Below, piece by piece: positions 46,363-57,698 of a stretch of 64,000 nt of DNA. The notes beneath the pieces are model-generated. The model had not been told where the DNA came from. It did not search any database and saw only the letters and a program-made list of their open reading frames with translations. A program made the position numbers and the translations under genes. The stretch is taken from the NCBI RefSeq assembly GCF_050908995.1, contig NC_135126.1, positions 744,001-808,000 of the forward strand, given 5' to 3'. Every line of letters starts with the position of its first letter. Position 1 is the first letter of the stretch. Origin of the DNA: Andrena cerasifolii (lineage: Eukaryota; Arthropoda; Insecta; Hymenoptera; Andrenidae).

Positions 46363-47157
46363 CACCAAAATAAGGCGTTTTTTAGCCTCTTTTGGGTCCC
46401 ACGATTTTGGAACTGAATTCAGTGCAAATGATAGCTTATGATGAGACATCAATCGCAACAAATTTTCGAGTTGAGGTGACAATTACTTTCTGAGATATGG
46501 TAGGTCAAAGAAGTGAAAATTCGTTAACGCGTCAACCTATACGCTTCGATGTACGAACTTTTATGTCAGTCCTATAATTTAAACAATTATTTCCAGGGGT
46601 TTTGCTGACTGCTAACAATGAATTTGAACTTAGATTTTCAAAATTCACGAAAAAAAAAATAAAAATCAAGAAATATAAATGTCATTGTAGTGGGTGTTTT
46701 TTAAACAAATATATATTGGGGGTTTTACTGACTGCTAACAACGAATTTGAACTTAGATTTTTCAAAATTTTCAAAATTTTCAAAATAAAAAATTAAAAAT
46801 CAAAAAATATAAGTGTCTGTGTAGCGGGTGTTTTTTTTATTATCGTCCACCATGTTGAATCTGCCATTGTAAATTTTGAAAATCTAAGTTCAAATTCGTT
46901 GTTAGCAGTCAGTAAAACCCCTGGAAATAATTGTTTAAATTATCGGACTGACATAAAAGTCCGTAGGTACATCGAAGCGTATGGGCTGATGCGTTAACGA
47001 ATTTTCACTTCTTTGATCTCCCATATCTCAGAAACTAATTGTCGCCTCATCTTGAAAATTTCGTGTGATTGATGATGTCTCATCATAAGGTATCGTTTCG
47101 CATACAATTCAGTTCCAAAATCCTGGAACCAAAAAGAGGCTATTTTTTGGGTCACTC
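46363..47157. mobile_element. GAGTGACCC foldback element, copy B
   Basis: It aligns with 26109-27027 through GGTCCCACGATTTTGGAACT, ATGATGAGACATCAAT and CCAGGGGTTTTGCT and lacks the LTR. The left terminus is decayed; the right ends GGGTCACTC. Its centre has a tandem duplication of a unit of about 125 bp (GGGGTTTTGCTGACTGC near 46596 and GGGGGTTTTACTGACTGC near 46719). Confidence 0.65.
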
Positions 47158-47160
47158 TTT

Positions 47161-48046
47161 CAGGGATCGAAAAAGTTCTGAAACTATTATTTTAAAAAAA
47201 AAATTCTGTTACAACTTATATTTTTCGTTTAAGAAAATATCTGTTGCTGTGGAATTTTTTTTTGAAAGAATTGTTACCTTTCGGAACTTCTTCAGAAAAT
47301 GTTTTCAGGGAACAGATATTTTAGAACCTATATAATAAAAGTTCCATGGAAACAGTTATATTAGAACATTTATTAAAAAAGGTTCCATAAGATAAAGAAA
47401 AGTACTAAACAACTAGGTACTAGTTTTATTTAACAATATAATATTATATTCTTCGTGTTTATTTAATAAAAGATCATGAAAATCATAACATACGTAATTA
47501 ATAGTTTCATAAGAAGGATTGATCAGAAAAGTGGAAACTTGTCAAGAGTAATACCTTAATAACATTTTTTATAATTTACATGAATCAAAATACACAAAAG
47601 TTCTATAATATCTGCGTAGAAATTATCTACGTAGGTAAATATTACAAATCAATAACACGCTCAAAATATCATTTTAACTGTAATAATTATTTATTACTAT
47701 TGTAGTACTATTCCTCGAATAATATTCAGTATTTGTTACAAGGATTGAGAACTGTTTTAATATTGATGAACAAAATATCTGTTCCTGTCATAAAAAAATA
47801 TTTATTTTTATATTTTATAAGTTCCATTCCAACCAGAACTTTTAAATGAAACTTTTAAATAAAAGTTCTAGTTGGAATGGAACATATAAAATATAAAAAT
47901 AAAAATTTCTCTATAACAGGAACAGAAAATTCAAGAACTTTTACTTTATCAGTTCTCGTGGGATCTTATAATGTGAGAACATTTTTAAAAGAGTCCACGT
48001 TTCAAATAGAACCTATTGAAAAGTTCCAGAACTCTTTCGAACCCTG
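47161..48046. mobile_element. hAT-like TIR element abutting copy B
   Basis: The ends are CAGGGATCGAAAAAGTTCTG and, on the complement, CAGGGTTCGAAAGAGTTCTG. CAGGG ends suggest hAT, but the flanks CACTCTTT and GTAAATTT do not match. GTTCC/GGAAC motifs recur inside, and 47819-47888 is a strong hairpin (GTTCCATTCCAACCAGAACT and its complement). 886 bp, no coding frame recognised. Confidence 0.55.
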
Positions 48047-51000
48047 GTAAATTTACTTCCGGGGGCCACTGAATTCCGTCCATTGAAGAGAGGATATTTC
48101 ATTAAGAATCTTTTGTTCGTTCTTGTAAGTTCTGTTAGTCAGTTAAATTTGTCAGTTAAAATTGTATACTTCGGAACACAATTAATGGAAAACCTCATCG
48201 AAACTCAAAATCAGAAATTAGAAAAATATGTGTAATTTCAAATACTTCCCTCTAACATCTATTCACTCATTCTTTAAAATATCCAAGTAAAAGGTTACCA
48301 AATTCTCTTCTTTATTTCCTTCAATATTCCTCAAACCACTATCATTTTAATGAAACTACCACTACCAATATTTCACACGATGACGAGCACCACGATCATC
48401 TTCACCGCCTTCTAATGCCAATCTTTGAACCCCATTGCAGTGCTGGTGGTTAAACGATAAACAGGGCGACGTCCGAAGAGTACAATTCCCCTAATTAATT
48501 TATCGAATCGAGAGCTAGTTGAGTGGAGACAAAGTTTCACCACGGCCCCCAGAAGCCACGAAACTTCTCCCTCGCGAGAGTTAGTCGTGGCAAATTTTTA
48601 CACCAGCGTAGACGTCGCAGAAAAGAGGCGTCCCTCGCCTGTCGAGTTCGTGGAAGTCTCGATCAATTCGTAATTAAAGCAGCGAGCGGGAACTTCGATA
48701 TCGCGCGGCGGAACAGCCTCCATGGAAGCTGTTTGCGCGCGTAACACGGTAAAGAATTCATTAGCGGGATCTCCAGGCCGAAATGAAAATCACGGCGAAA
48801 CTTCCAGTAAATTTCTAAAACGCCCGGTAACCGTTCCCGTGTTTTCCTTCAATTAACCGAAAGCGACCACGCTAGGCCGATGGATAATTGATCGAGGCGC
48901 ATTAATCATGCAACGAACGATCGCCACTCATTAACCTTCGAATTATCAATGTTCCTATTTTCCCAGAGTGACCGCAGAAGCTGTAAGTCTTCTGTCTTGG
49001 CTTTGAGAATTATAAAAGAAAGCACATCACTCGTGTTGTTAGAATTGAAAATTACTTGCACTTGGGTTAATTATGCAGAAAGACACCAACCCTCAATGAT
49101 CTGATATTATTGAGTAAATTTGGTTTGAAAATTTTTAATTGTTAAAGAAAAGTAGCTTCATTTCTATTAAGTATATTTTTTTTCTTGTTATTATTTTACA
49201 ATATTTTTTAATAGGTTATTTAATAGTGAATAGTAGGTACAATTGATATTATTTTTAATTTTCTGTAGTTTTCGCTTTTTAAGTCCAAAATGAAACTATG
49301 GCTTGGTAGCTTTAATAATTGTATAACGTAAGAGTTGGTCTATGGGTTGGAAACTTTTTGCAAAATAAACTTCACAGAATTATGGGCTCCGTACTGTATT
49401 TAATTAATTTCTTGTTATTTTGAGGGTTGGTAGGTTTCTGCATAAATTTTCCCAATTGCTGCAGTGTTGATTTTTCGATGTGTGTTTAATAAAAGTATGT
49501 TTTTGGTTTCGTTTTGTGCGAACAATGCACCCTGTATGAACTGAAATATTTCTGACTGTAATGCGAGAGGGAAACTTGATTTTTGTAGTGTGAATGATTA
49601 GCGTTGAAGTTTTCGAGTTTGTCTTCTAATAAGAAGTCCACGAAGTGTCGCCTGTGTAGGCGGAAATTTTGGAGAATACTGTGTCATGGAAATTAGTGTC
49701 AATGGTAATAACGGCTGATTGCCCGGTGGAAAGTTAACACAGTGGGATTTCAGAGTAAATTTTCTGTTCTTGATGTTTCTATTTCGTAAGGAAAAATCGA
49801 AACTTCCAGACCGCGCAACAAGCTGTCGATTCAATTTAAACATTTGACGCGATAGAGCTTCTAATTATACTTCGTTCTACAACAGCGCTGAAATTAGGTA
49901 GCAGTAACGAAATGCTCGATTGGAATTTCTCCAATTCAATGGAGATTCATTGAAAATATTGTATCTATGCTACCTGAATGTATGGATTTTAATTATGAAC
50001 CAAATTAATTTAGTTTTATCAAGTATTTGTTACTAAACAATTTTTGGGAGATATTTTATGCGTGCAATTGAACAACGTAGAAGAATATGAAAGCCAAAGA
50101 TTTTCATTTCATCAGAGCGCAAAGAAATTCTGCATTAACGCCGGGAAATATTACACGAATATGCTGTTATACGTTCCCTGCGACAGCGTGCTCCAATTAA
50201 CATAATTAATATGCGTAATTAATACCTACTATGCATCGCATATGCATCTATTGCGCTTCGTATGCACTCCATCGCAGAAGGACATTAAATACTCCTTGAC
50301 GATGGTAGATGCATCTCGATCTCACTAAATTAAATGTCACCTGTCCTTTATATATAATATTCATCGAAATAATTAGTCGAGGCAGATGACGTGGATATTT
50401 ATTGCGGTTACTTTAAAATGATAACAGGAAAACGAGTAGAGGCACATTAAAATATTGAACTCGAAGGAAGGAAGGGATAGATTGATTAATATAAACTTTC
50501 AAATATTTGTAATGGACCGTTTGAAATGAAAATTTGTATTTTTTTAAAATTCTCGTTTTAATTAAACAACCGTTATGCGCGAGAAAATAATGGAAAATTT
50601 GGCATTTATAATTAAGGAATCCTTTGTACTGTACCTTTCTCTAAAAATTGCATTCATAATGAGGAAAATGAATTAAGCCAATGGAAGTATCAAGAAGAAT
50701 TAAGTCGATAGGAATATTGGATTATTTTTCGCACGGCAAGCTTGGAATGGCTGGACAATCCGTTTCCAGTTCTCGCAGCTCGCGATGGCGCAAGGACAGA
50801 GAAATCTTCGTGAATTTTTTATCAGCAGCGTAATTTGCCTTTCTAATTTACTAAACGAACAGCTAATTTGGCACAGGATAATAACAGGGACGGAGCAAGA
50901 ACGCGAGCAGTGGGAATGGCAGAACGGGAGAAAAATTTAATATAACGTGTGAGATTAAATCTACAGATACGCATAGTATGTGTTATGATACAAGTGAACT

Positions 51001-51256
51001 GGCTTCGTTTTTGTCGAGGGCGAAATTATTAAATTCCCCAACAGTGCAAAAGCACAAACAAATAAATGGTGTAGACCGAATTCTTCAAAGAGACTTCATA
51101 AAAGCCAGTGAAGGAAAGAAGGAAGAATATGCAATTTTTTTAGAAAATTGGAGGAATATGTAACTGAGAATATTGGGATTTTTTACCAGTATACATTTAG
51201 CAAGCATGTTGCCAATAACACTAACAGTGAGTAGTTTACAGTCATTTCTTGATGTA
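48047..51256. other. Unique DNA
   Basis: 48420-48960 is GC-richer. 50978-51163 plus is a 61-codon frame I do not recognise next to the large palindrome. Otherwise AT-rich, nothing seen. Confidence 0.3.
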
Positions 51257-51772
51257 GACTCCGCTATGAAATTCTTATGTAAGGTGGTCTCCTAAACACA
51301 AAAATTGACATGAGACGAAATCCTATTGGTAATTTTTTAAGAAGACGACCCGACGTTTCTGGCCATATCTCGCGTTAGAGTTAACCGATTTAATCGCGAC
51401 GACTCTTAAATTAAAGATAATTAAATTGCATGCAACTCTTTCTGACAGTGTTTTCCAATCCGACCAATAGTTTAGGCGGAATCGAGCGAAACTTAAGAAA
51501 AATGTAATGTTTTGGGGCCGAAATTGAAATCGAAAATTCACATAGAAATTATCATGTGAAGTCGAGTTTCTTATTTTTTTATGTAGAGTGCGCACCTTTA
51601 CGAAGAAAATAAGCCCAATCTGTGTAAAATCCATGCACAAATAAGGAAGTTATGGGCGATAGAGCGGGAGTGCCTATTTTCAACTATTTCCCTATTTTTG
51701 CATTTCATCCTGTTTCTTGGCAAGTTACGTATTTGTCGTCAATGAAAACAAATTTAAATGTATTTTATTATT

Positions 51773-52015
51773 TTATGTTATTTTTGAAAAGCAATTTTGG
51801 CTCATTCTCTTTGTTTTGCCCGCATTGAGATCAGTTTCTCTTACCAAGAACCAGTCGTAGTCACCCATCATTGACTCATCCCAGAATCCTTGGTAGTGCC
51901 TTTCAATACTTTTCATCCGCTGATGAAATCTCTCGCCATGTTCATCGCTTACCACACCAAGATTTGGTGGAAAGAAATCCAAATGCGAGTGGAGGAAATG
52001 GATCTTCGAAGACAT
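51773..52015 (-). pseudogene. C-terminal fragment of a transposon-associated protein, left arm
   Basis: 80 residues: KIHFLHSHLDFFPPNLGVVS, DEHGERFHQRMKSIERHYQG, FWDESMMGDYDWFLVRET. This HSHLDFFP...SDEHGERFHQ...YQG.W...MMGDYDW block is, from memory, the C-terminus of an uncharacterised protein found in many copies in insect, hydra and other invertebrate genomes, and therefore probably transposon-encoded. Its catalytic function is unknown to me. The frame extends upstream of the ATG (NIGVE), so the Met is not a true start. It is on the minus strand and mirrors 52128-52298. Confidence 0.7.
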
Positions 52016-52127
52016 CTCAACGCCAATATTTAGAGAATGATGAAGTAAAAAGCATGTTATAGCAGAAGATCGATCATCTGCTGTAACATGCTTTTTACTT
52101 CTTTATTTTCTCAATATAGGCATTAAG

Positions 52128-52298
52128 ATGTCTTTGAAGATCCATTTCCTCCACTCGCATTTCGATTTCTTCCCATCAAATCTTGGTGTTGTAAGACATG
52201 GCGAGAGATGTCATCAGCAGATGAAAAGTATTGAGAGAAGCTACCAAGGATTTTGGGATGAGTCAATGATGGGTGACTACGACTGGTTTTTTGTATGA
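52128..52298 (+). pseudogene. C-terminal fragment of the same protein, right arm
   Basis: It reads MSLKIHFLHSHFDFFPSNLG, then VVRHGERCHQQMKSIERSYQ and GFWDESMMGDYDWFFV before a TGA at 52296-52298. Compared with the left arm it lacks the Ser-Asp-Glu stretch (6-bp in-frame deletion with a substitution) and has a premature stop where the left arm continues RETDLNAGK. The residues after the stop (ETDLNAG) are still readable, so the stop is a recent point change. Confidence 0.68.
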
Positions 52299-53072
52299 GA
52301 AACTGATCTCAATGCGGGCAAAAGAAACAGAAGGAGCAAAAATTGTTTTTCAAAAATAAAATACATTTAAATTTGTTTTCATTGAAGACAAATACGTAAT
52401 TTGCCAAGAAACAGGAAGAAATGCAAAAATAGGGAAATAGTTGAAAATAGGCACTCCCGCTCTATCGCCCATATCTTCCTTATTTGTGCATGGATTTTAC
52501 TCAGATTGGGCTTGTTTTCTTCGTAAAGGTGTGCATATTGTGTGAAAAATAAAAAACTGGACGTCACATGATAATTTCTATGTGAATTTTCGATTTCAAT
52601 TTCGGCCCCAAAACATTACATTTTTCTTACGTTTCGCTCGATTCCGCCAAAACTATTCGTCCGATTTGAAAATACTGTCGGAAATACTTGCATGCAATTT
52701 AATTATCTGTAATTTAAGAGTCGTCGCGATCAAATCGGTCAACTGTAACGCGAGATATGGCCAAAAACGTCGGGTCGTCTTCTTAAAAAATTACCAAAAT
52801 ATTCATCGGGTGATATTTCAAAAAGTTATCCATTGGATTTCGTCTTATGTCGATTTTTGAGTTTAGGGGACCACCTTACATAAGAATTTCATACTGGAGT
52901 CTCGATCAAAAATAATTTTTTGGATTTTGTAATCTAGTGTAATTGGAGCGCAAATGTTTTCAGTAGAATCAACTCAATAGCGAATAAAGACAAATAACAA
53001 GTAACATTCAAATCTTTCCAAGTACGAGCAATTCAAAAGTTCAGCACTTAAGATTGAACTAATGCTTGAGAC

Positions 53073-53259
53073 CAGACTTGGGCATTAACCAAATAAAAAC
53101 TTATTTAAATAACGGATCAAATACAACTTACTTTAACTTTAGGTTATTTGACGAATAAAGTTAACCCGGGTCAACTTTATTCGACACATGACAAATAATT
53201 GTTTTAACTTTTATTTGTTATTCGAAGTTGTACTTAAATAAAAAATTTGCCCATACCTG
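53073..53259. mobile_element. hAT-type MITE, TTCGAATAA-rich family, copy 3
   Basis: It starts CAGACTTGGGCATT and its complement starts CAGGTATGGGCAAA. Its reverse complement aligns with 2751-3094, including GTTGACCCGGGTTAACTTTA. No clean 8-bp duplication (CTTGAGAC against AGACACTC). 187 bp. Confidence 0.55.
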
Positions 53260-55507
53260 AGACACTCTAAATCCAACACTAACCTCCTAAATAAATTTCA
53301 CTCCAGAACAGAAGAAACCATTACAAAACCAATTACTAACAAGAATATCCTTCCTCTCATCCGCTCAGAGGCAAAAAAAAAACGCATCAAGGATCTCGCA
53401 AGTCCAAGTGTTATTAAAAAACTTAAATTATTAAAGAAATTAAAAAACGGAGCGTTCAAGCAAAGACTAACCTTTGCGACGCGCCCTGTCCGAAACAGAG
53501 CGTGGAGTGATTAATAAAGCAGTAGGGGGAGGAGGTGCAGGAAATCGCGAAGAAAAGCGGGGGAATGGGATCGTCGTCATAAATGCCTACAGGAGGCATA
53601 ACGACCGACAATTAAATCCTCGTCTTCGGTCGGGGCCCGCGGGGGTGGAAGCGTTGCATTATGTATACGAACCGTCGTGTCTGAAGAAACCGGAGGAAGA
53701 AGAACAAGAAGGGAGAGGAACGGTGGCGGACAGCCGAATGAATACGATATTGTTGCTATCCGCGGAACGCTGGCAAGTTTCGTTCCTTCGCAGCCACCCC
53801 CTCTTCGCCCTCCGGCTGCCCTCACAAATAGCAGTTTGACTCGACTATGGAATAAATTAGCCGTGCCAGAGCATCTCTACTGAACGATGGAAAGGGAGGG
53901 CTGCGTGTCAGAAAAAGTCAGAAAGATTCGGGGGGGGGGGGGTGGACTCGCGAGTAGCGGCTGTGAGCCAAGGAGAAAGGAACCAACGGGGCAGAGGGGG
54001 ATGGGGTGGTTGGAGGGAATGGTCGGTTATCAAGAAACAGGGGTACTTTGGCCCTTAGGCGGTCCTTAATAATAAATTCATATCTCTACGACCTCCTGCT
54101 CCTCGTCCAACTCCCTTCTTCTTCATCCTCGCGCGCAGCCACCCCTCCCCCTGCCCCACCCTTGCTGCAGAGTCGAGTCCCGCAACCAGAGCCACCCTTG
54201 GCCAGGGTTGAACCAAGCGGGGAAACTGTCCTCCTCTTGCTCAGACTACAAATCTCTTTTTTATGCCGCTTAATAAAACTCGTCTGACATATCTCTGACT
54301 TCTACCACTTAATTTCGACTCCCTCTGTCTATCGTCCCTTTCCACGCTCTTCCTCCATCTTCATCCAGCGTCCTCTCTGTCCATCCCCGTACGTGTCGGT
54401 GCTCGTCGATTCTTTGCCTTCGATTCCTTTTTATTTCCCCTCCCCGGTTCGACGTTTGCGGAACATCCCTTTTGGGACCGGCCGTGGACCGCGGAGAGAG
54501 CTTATTCTAGCCCGTTCCCTTCCTCCGCGTGCGACGGAATGAATTCGGATTCCTCTCGAGTCCTGGCATCCCTTTGTAGCCGGTGCTTCGTCAGAGGAGG
54601 ATCGATTCTGTCCTGCAGGATAAGGAACGAAGCGCGATGGACAAAGCTAACTGGGTGGAGAGGAAGCAGGGGACTCTGCTTCGTTTTAAACTGTGTCGAA
54701 ACTCTCTACTGGTCGTTCCGGAGGAAGTACTGGGAATAATATTTGATAGACGTCGAGGGGGGGTAACTAATAGTGCGAAGCTACAGCCACTGTGGAAATT
54801 GCTCCCTGATTATGCACAGGTGCGAAATGGAGAACAGGTGAGTTCAGCGAAGGTAACCGATAGGCGAGCTAAAATGCTGCGTCAAAGCACCAACTGTATT
54901 TTACGAATTTCAAAGTACGCCCTGTCTAATACTACCTAAACGATCCAGTCCGGTGTCTCAAACTTTGCGTGCAGGATCAGATTTGTCCCACTGATCTTCG
55001 CGAGCTCTCTGCGTCCCTCCCTTTCGTATACTAGACACTGGAAACCTGTGTGGGGAAGGTAATCTTGCAGCAGTGCACTGCCACTGCCTTACTTCCCTGA
55101 TTACGTCTGGATGTACTTTCGCGCACACACATTCTGCACTGACCTTTCGGTCTATGGATTTTCACCTTTGACCTCGCAATCCCATCTTATTGCCGCATTG
55201 ATGCGCCGCTGGTGCGTGAAACGAAGGATAGCTGTAATAATCGGATTTCTTTACTAGTTTCTGATAGCTTGATGTAACATGTATGATTTTAATATACGAT
55301 GGGTTAAGTAACCCCTGCATTGTGGATGTATTAAAAACAAAGCTGAATAAAAGTGGCTGCTGTAAAGTCTACGAACTTTTATAAAATCGCATATTCATTC
55401 TAATGTCTTTAGCAACGTGTATACACTTAACGATGAATGCATACAACCCTCTGGTGGGCGGGTACACGAGTATAAGTCAGAATTATTAGTTTTGCAGGAA
55501 GACACTT
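53260..55507. other. Unique DNA with a GC-rich block
   Basis: 53460-54840 is GC-rich and CpG-rich. A donor-like AACAG|GTGAGT is at 54835-54844 after a plus-strand open frame from 54583, which may be an untranslated or coding first exon. No domain is recognisable and no acceptor is clear. A poly-G run is at 53930-53941. Confidence 0.3.
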
Positions 55508-55940
55508 ACAAGGGAACATCCCAAACCCGGAAATTCAAAAAATTCTGAAACTTCGTGAATATGTAGGGAATTTCCCCCTGATTACAACGGGATTTTTGTT
55601 TGCTGCGCAAATTCAATCTAAGAGGGTGTAATTAACCCCTGAAAATCCGGTTATTTTCCGATTTTCTGTTATAACTCGTGAACTGTAAAATAATTTATTT
55701 ACCAAATGATAGATCTAATTAAAAGAAGCAACTTTTGTCTTGAAACTTTTTTTTAACTCTTACATTTCGCGAGTTATAACACAAAATCGGAAAATAGCCG
55801 AATTTTCGGCGGTTAATTTCACCCCCTTCGAGTGACTTTGGGCAGCAAACAAAAATTGCGTTGTAATCAGGAGGAAATTCCCTACATATTCACAAAGATT
55901 CATAATTTTTTGAATTTTCGGCTTCGGGATCTTCCCTTGT
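55508..55940. mobile_element. ACAAGGGAA foldback MITE, copy 1
   Basis: The ends are ACAAGGGAACATCCCAAAC and, on the complement, ACAAGGGAAGATCCCGAAG. The arms pair through GAGGGTGTAATTAACCCC/GTTAATTTCACCCCC and ATTTTCCGATTTT to a centre near 55720. TA lies by each end (TTACAAGG, CCTTGTTA). The second copy is 60098-60520. Non-coding. Confidence 0.68.
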
Positions 55941-56972
55941 TAGAATAGTTAAAGTGCTATGTAAGATCAGGTGTTAAATTTTGTACGTGAAAGTTGATAA
56001 CATATGCGTTAAAAGAAACTTTTTATTCTTAACTTCGATTCACAAGAGAGAACAAATTAGAAACTGCTTAAGCTTGAGGTAAAATTATTAATAATACTAA
56101 ATATTAGATACTCGTTGCATTGCACGATTTTACTAAAATTTGAGTAAAGTATATACAGTTACCAGAGACTATACTTTATCGGTGGTTTACTTTGTAACCT
56201 GCTACTAAATGATTACCGCGCGAATGGAACTTATTGTTGGTTACAAAATCACTCAGAATCATGAATGTTAAAGAGAGGATCAGTTAAATCGCGGTCGAAT
56301 GAACAAAGAAAGAATTCAGAGCTAAGCCTGAATAATTGCGAATGAGGTTCGCGGGAGTGTTTGCGAAACCGAGAATAATACCTTTATACATTTTGTTTCG
56401 TGAAAGCGACCAATTAGTAAGTAATATTCGTGTCCTGGGGTAAAAAACCCTCTGAGCTATTGTGTGACTTTTAAAAATCTCGCCAATTAGAAAGCAATTT
56501 CCCGGGAACACGCCGAGGATTTCCCTCTGGTATACTGGTCGGCATATTTACGCCCGTTTCCTTCTGCCCTTTTTCGCGTTAAACGATTTCTGCGTGTGTG
56601 TTTCTACTTAAACTCGGGCAAAAGTAAGCTTGGTTACAAATGCTTCTCCTTAAACTCTGTTTAGTGTTTAGAGCTCTGGTTTCTGTGTGCGACGCGTGTT
56701 TGGTTCTTTTCGAAACTTTCAACCCTAAGAGATCCTCTTCCTGATTTCGCTTTTAAGTATGCTTGATAAATAAAAATAATTATATAATAAAATGAACTTA
56801 CTTTGGCCTGGAGTTCTATTCCGACACTCACGTGGATTTAACCTTTGTACTCGACGTAAGTAGAGACTTACATCGTACCAAAAATTTGGGGTAAAGGCAG
56901 GTAGTGTGGTAACACGTATAAGAATAAATGCCATATATGGTTATTTATATATATTTATACATATGGTTATGA
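55941..56972. other. Unique AT-rich spacer
   Basis: No gene or repeat recognised. Confidence 0.35.
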
Positions 56973-57698
56973 TGTAGCGAACCTCCTCGAGCCTGGCTCG
57001 GTTAAAGCCGCGTATTCACCTGCGCATTCGCCCCGAATGTGCATTCGGCGCGCACCGATTTTTTGCTCGTCCGGTGTTCGGCTCGTGTTCGGGGCGCGGC
57101 GCGCATTCGGGCCGATCCGCTTGCTGGCGGTCCATCAAAGCGCGCATTCGGATCCGAACAACCATGAAATGGACGCCGCAAATTTCACTCAACCCCGAAC
57201 GCGCCAATTGCGCGGCGAACGCGCGCAGAGCTCCGAACTGGCAAAAAATCGGTGCGCGCCGAATGCACATTCGGGGCGAATGCGCAGGTGAATACGCGGC
57301 TTAAAGGAATAGAAGGATAGGTTCTGTTCCCGAATTGAAACACACAATAACGTTCAACGTGAGTCTTTTATTCAGTGACTTATATCTGCTCAAACGTTAA
57401 GACTTGTTGAGGTCAGGATGAAGACTGACCTCTGCCGGACGCACAATTTTCCGGCAAGACGCGCGCGGGTAGAAAACTCCTCCTAATTGGTTGACCCGAT
57501 GCCGATGTCAACCAATCGGTATCGTTCGGACCCCTAAATCGCGCCACCTATTTCGCGCGTCTACGGCGCGCTTCCACCATAGCGGGGGTGAAATTTGGCG
57601 GGAGAAATACTTCTGGTAACGCAGCAGGATTTCCCCAGACCCCGAGGTGCGTGACGTGGCCGGTCGCAGACCGCCGGCCCCGCACCATGGGCCCTACA
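56973..57698 (-). mobile_element. LTR-like sequence, interrupted by a MITE
   Basis: It begins TGTAGCG and ends CCCTACA, so both strands start TGTAG. On the minus strand CTGAATAAAAGAC (AATAAA at 57367-57372) lies where an LTR R/U5 border would. No target duplication is visible and no internal retroelement region flanks it, so a solo LTR on the minus strand is the best reading. The MITE 57007-57300 lies near its left end. Confidence 0.35.
57007..57300. mobile_element. CpG-rich MITE with ~60-bp TIRs
   Basis: GCCGCGTATTCACCTGCGCA, running on through CCCCGAATGTGCATTCGG to GATTTTTTGC, is repeated in inverse at the right end with almost no mismatch. TTAAA flanks both sides exactly (57002-57006, 57301-57305). 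The interior is rich in GCGC and CATTCGG. Because of the palindrome, open frames on opposite strands begin and end with the same residues (MCIRRAPIFC and KNRCAPNAHS). The superfamily is unassigned; TTAA-type or 5-bp duplication are both possible. The near-perfect arms suggest it is young. Confidence 0.75.

Larger units (their letters stand above)
51257..52901. mobile_element. 1.65-kb palindrome of two head-to-head transposon 3' ends
   Basis: GACTCCGCTATGAAATTCTT at the left matches the complement of the right end (GACTCCAGTATGAAATTCTT), followed by ATGTAAGGTGGTC. The arms pair over their whole length, about 800 bp each, meeting at GCAGAAGATCGATCATCTGC (52063-52082). Each arm contains, from centre outward, the C-terminal coding part of the same protein and then its 3' non-coding end. 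The arms differ by substitutions, a 6-bp coding deletion and a segment of about 40 bp near 52800-52835, so they have diverged. The right arm is thus not a sequencing mirror. Confidence 0.72.

Noticed and set aside
53474..54939. Possible first exon ending at AACAG|GTGAGT (about 54839)
   Set aside because: The donor motif is good, but there is no recognisable peptide or promoter element. Kept only as a note in the spacer entry.
57016..57304. Overlapping 84- and 76-codon frames rich in Arg/Ala
   Set aside because: They are produced by the palindromic CpG-rich MITE and share ends because the element is its own complement.
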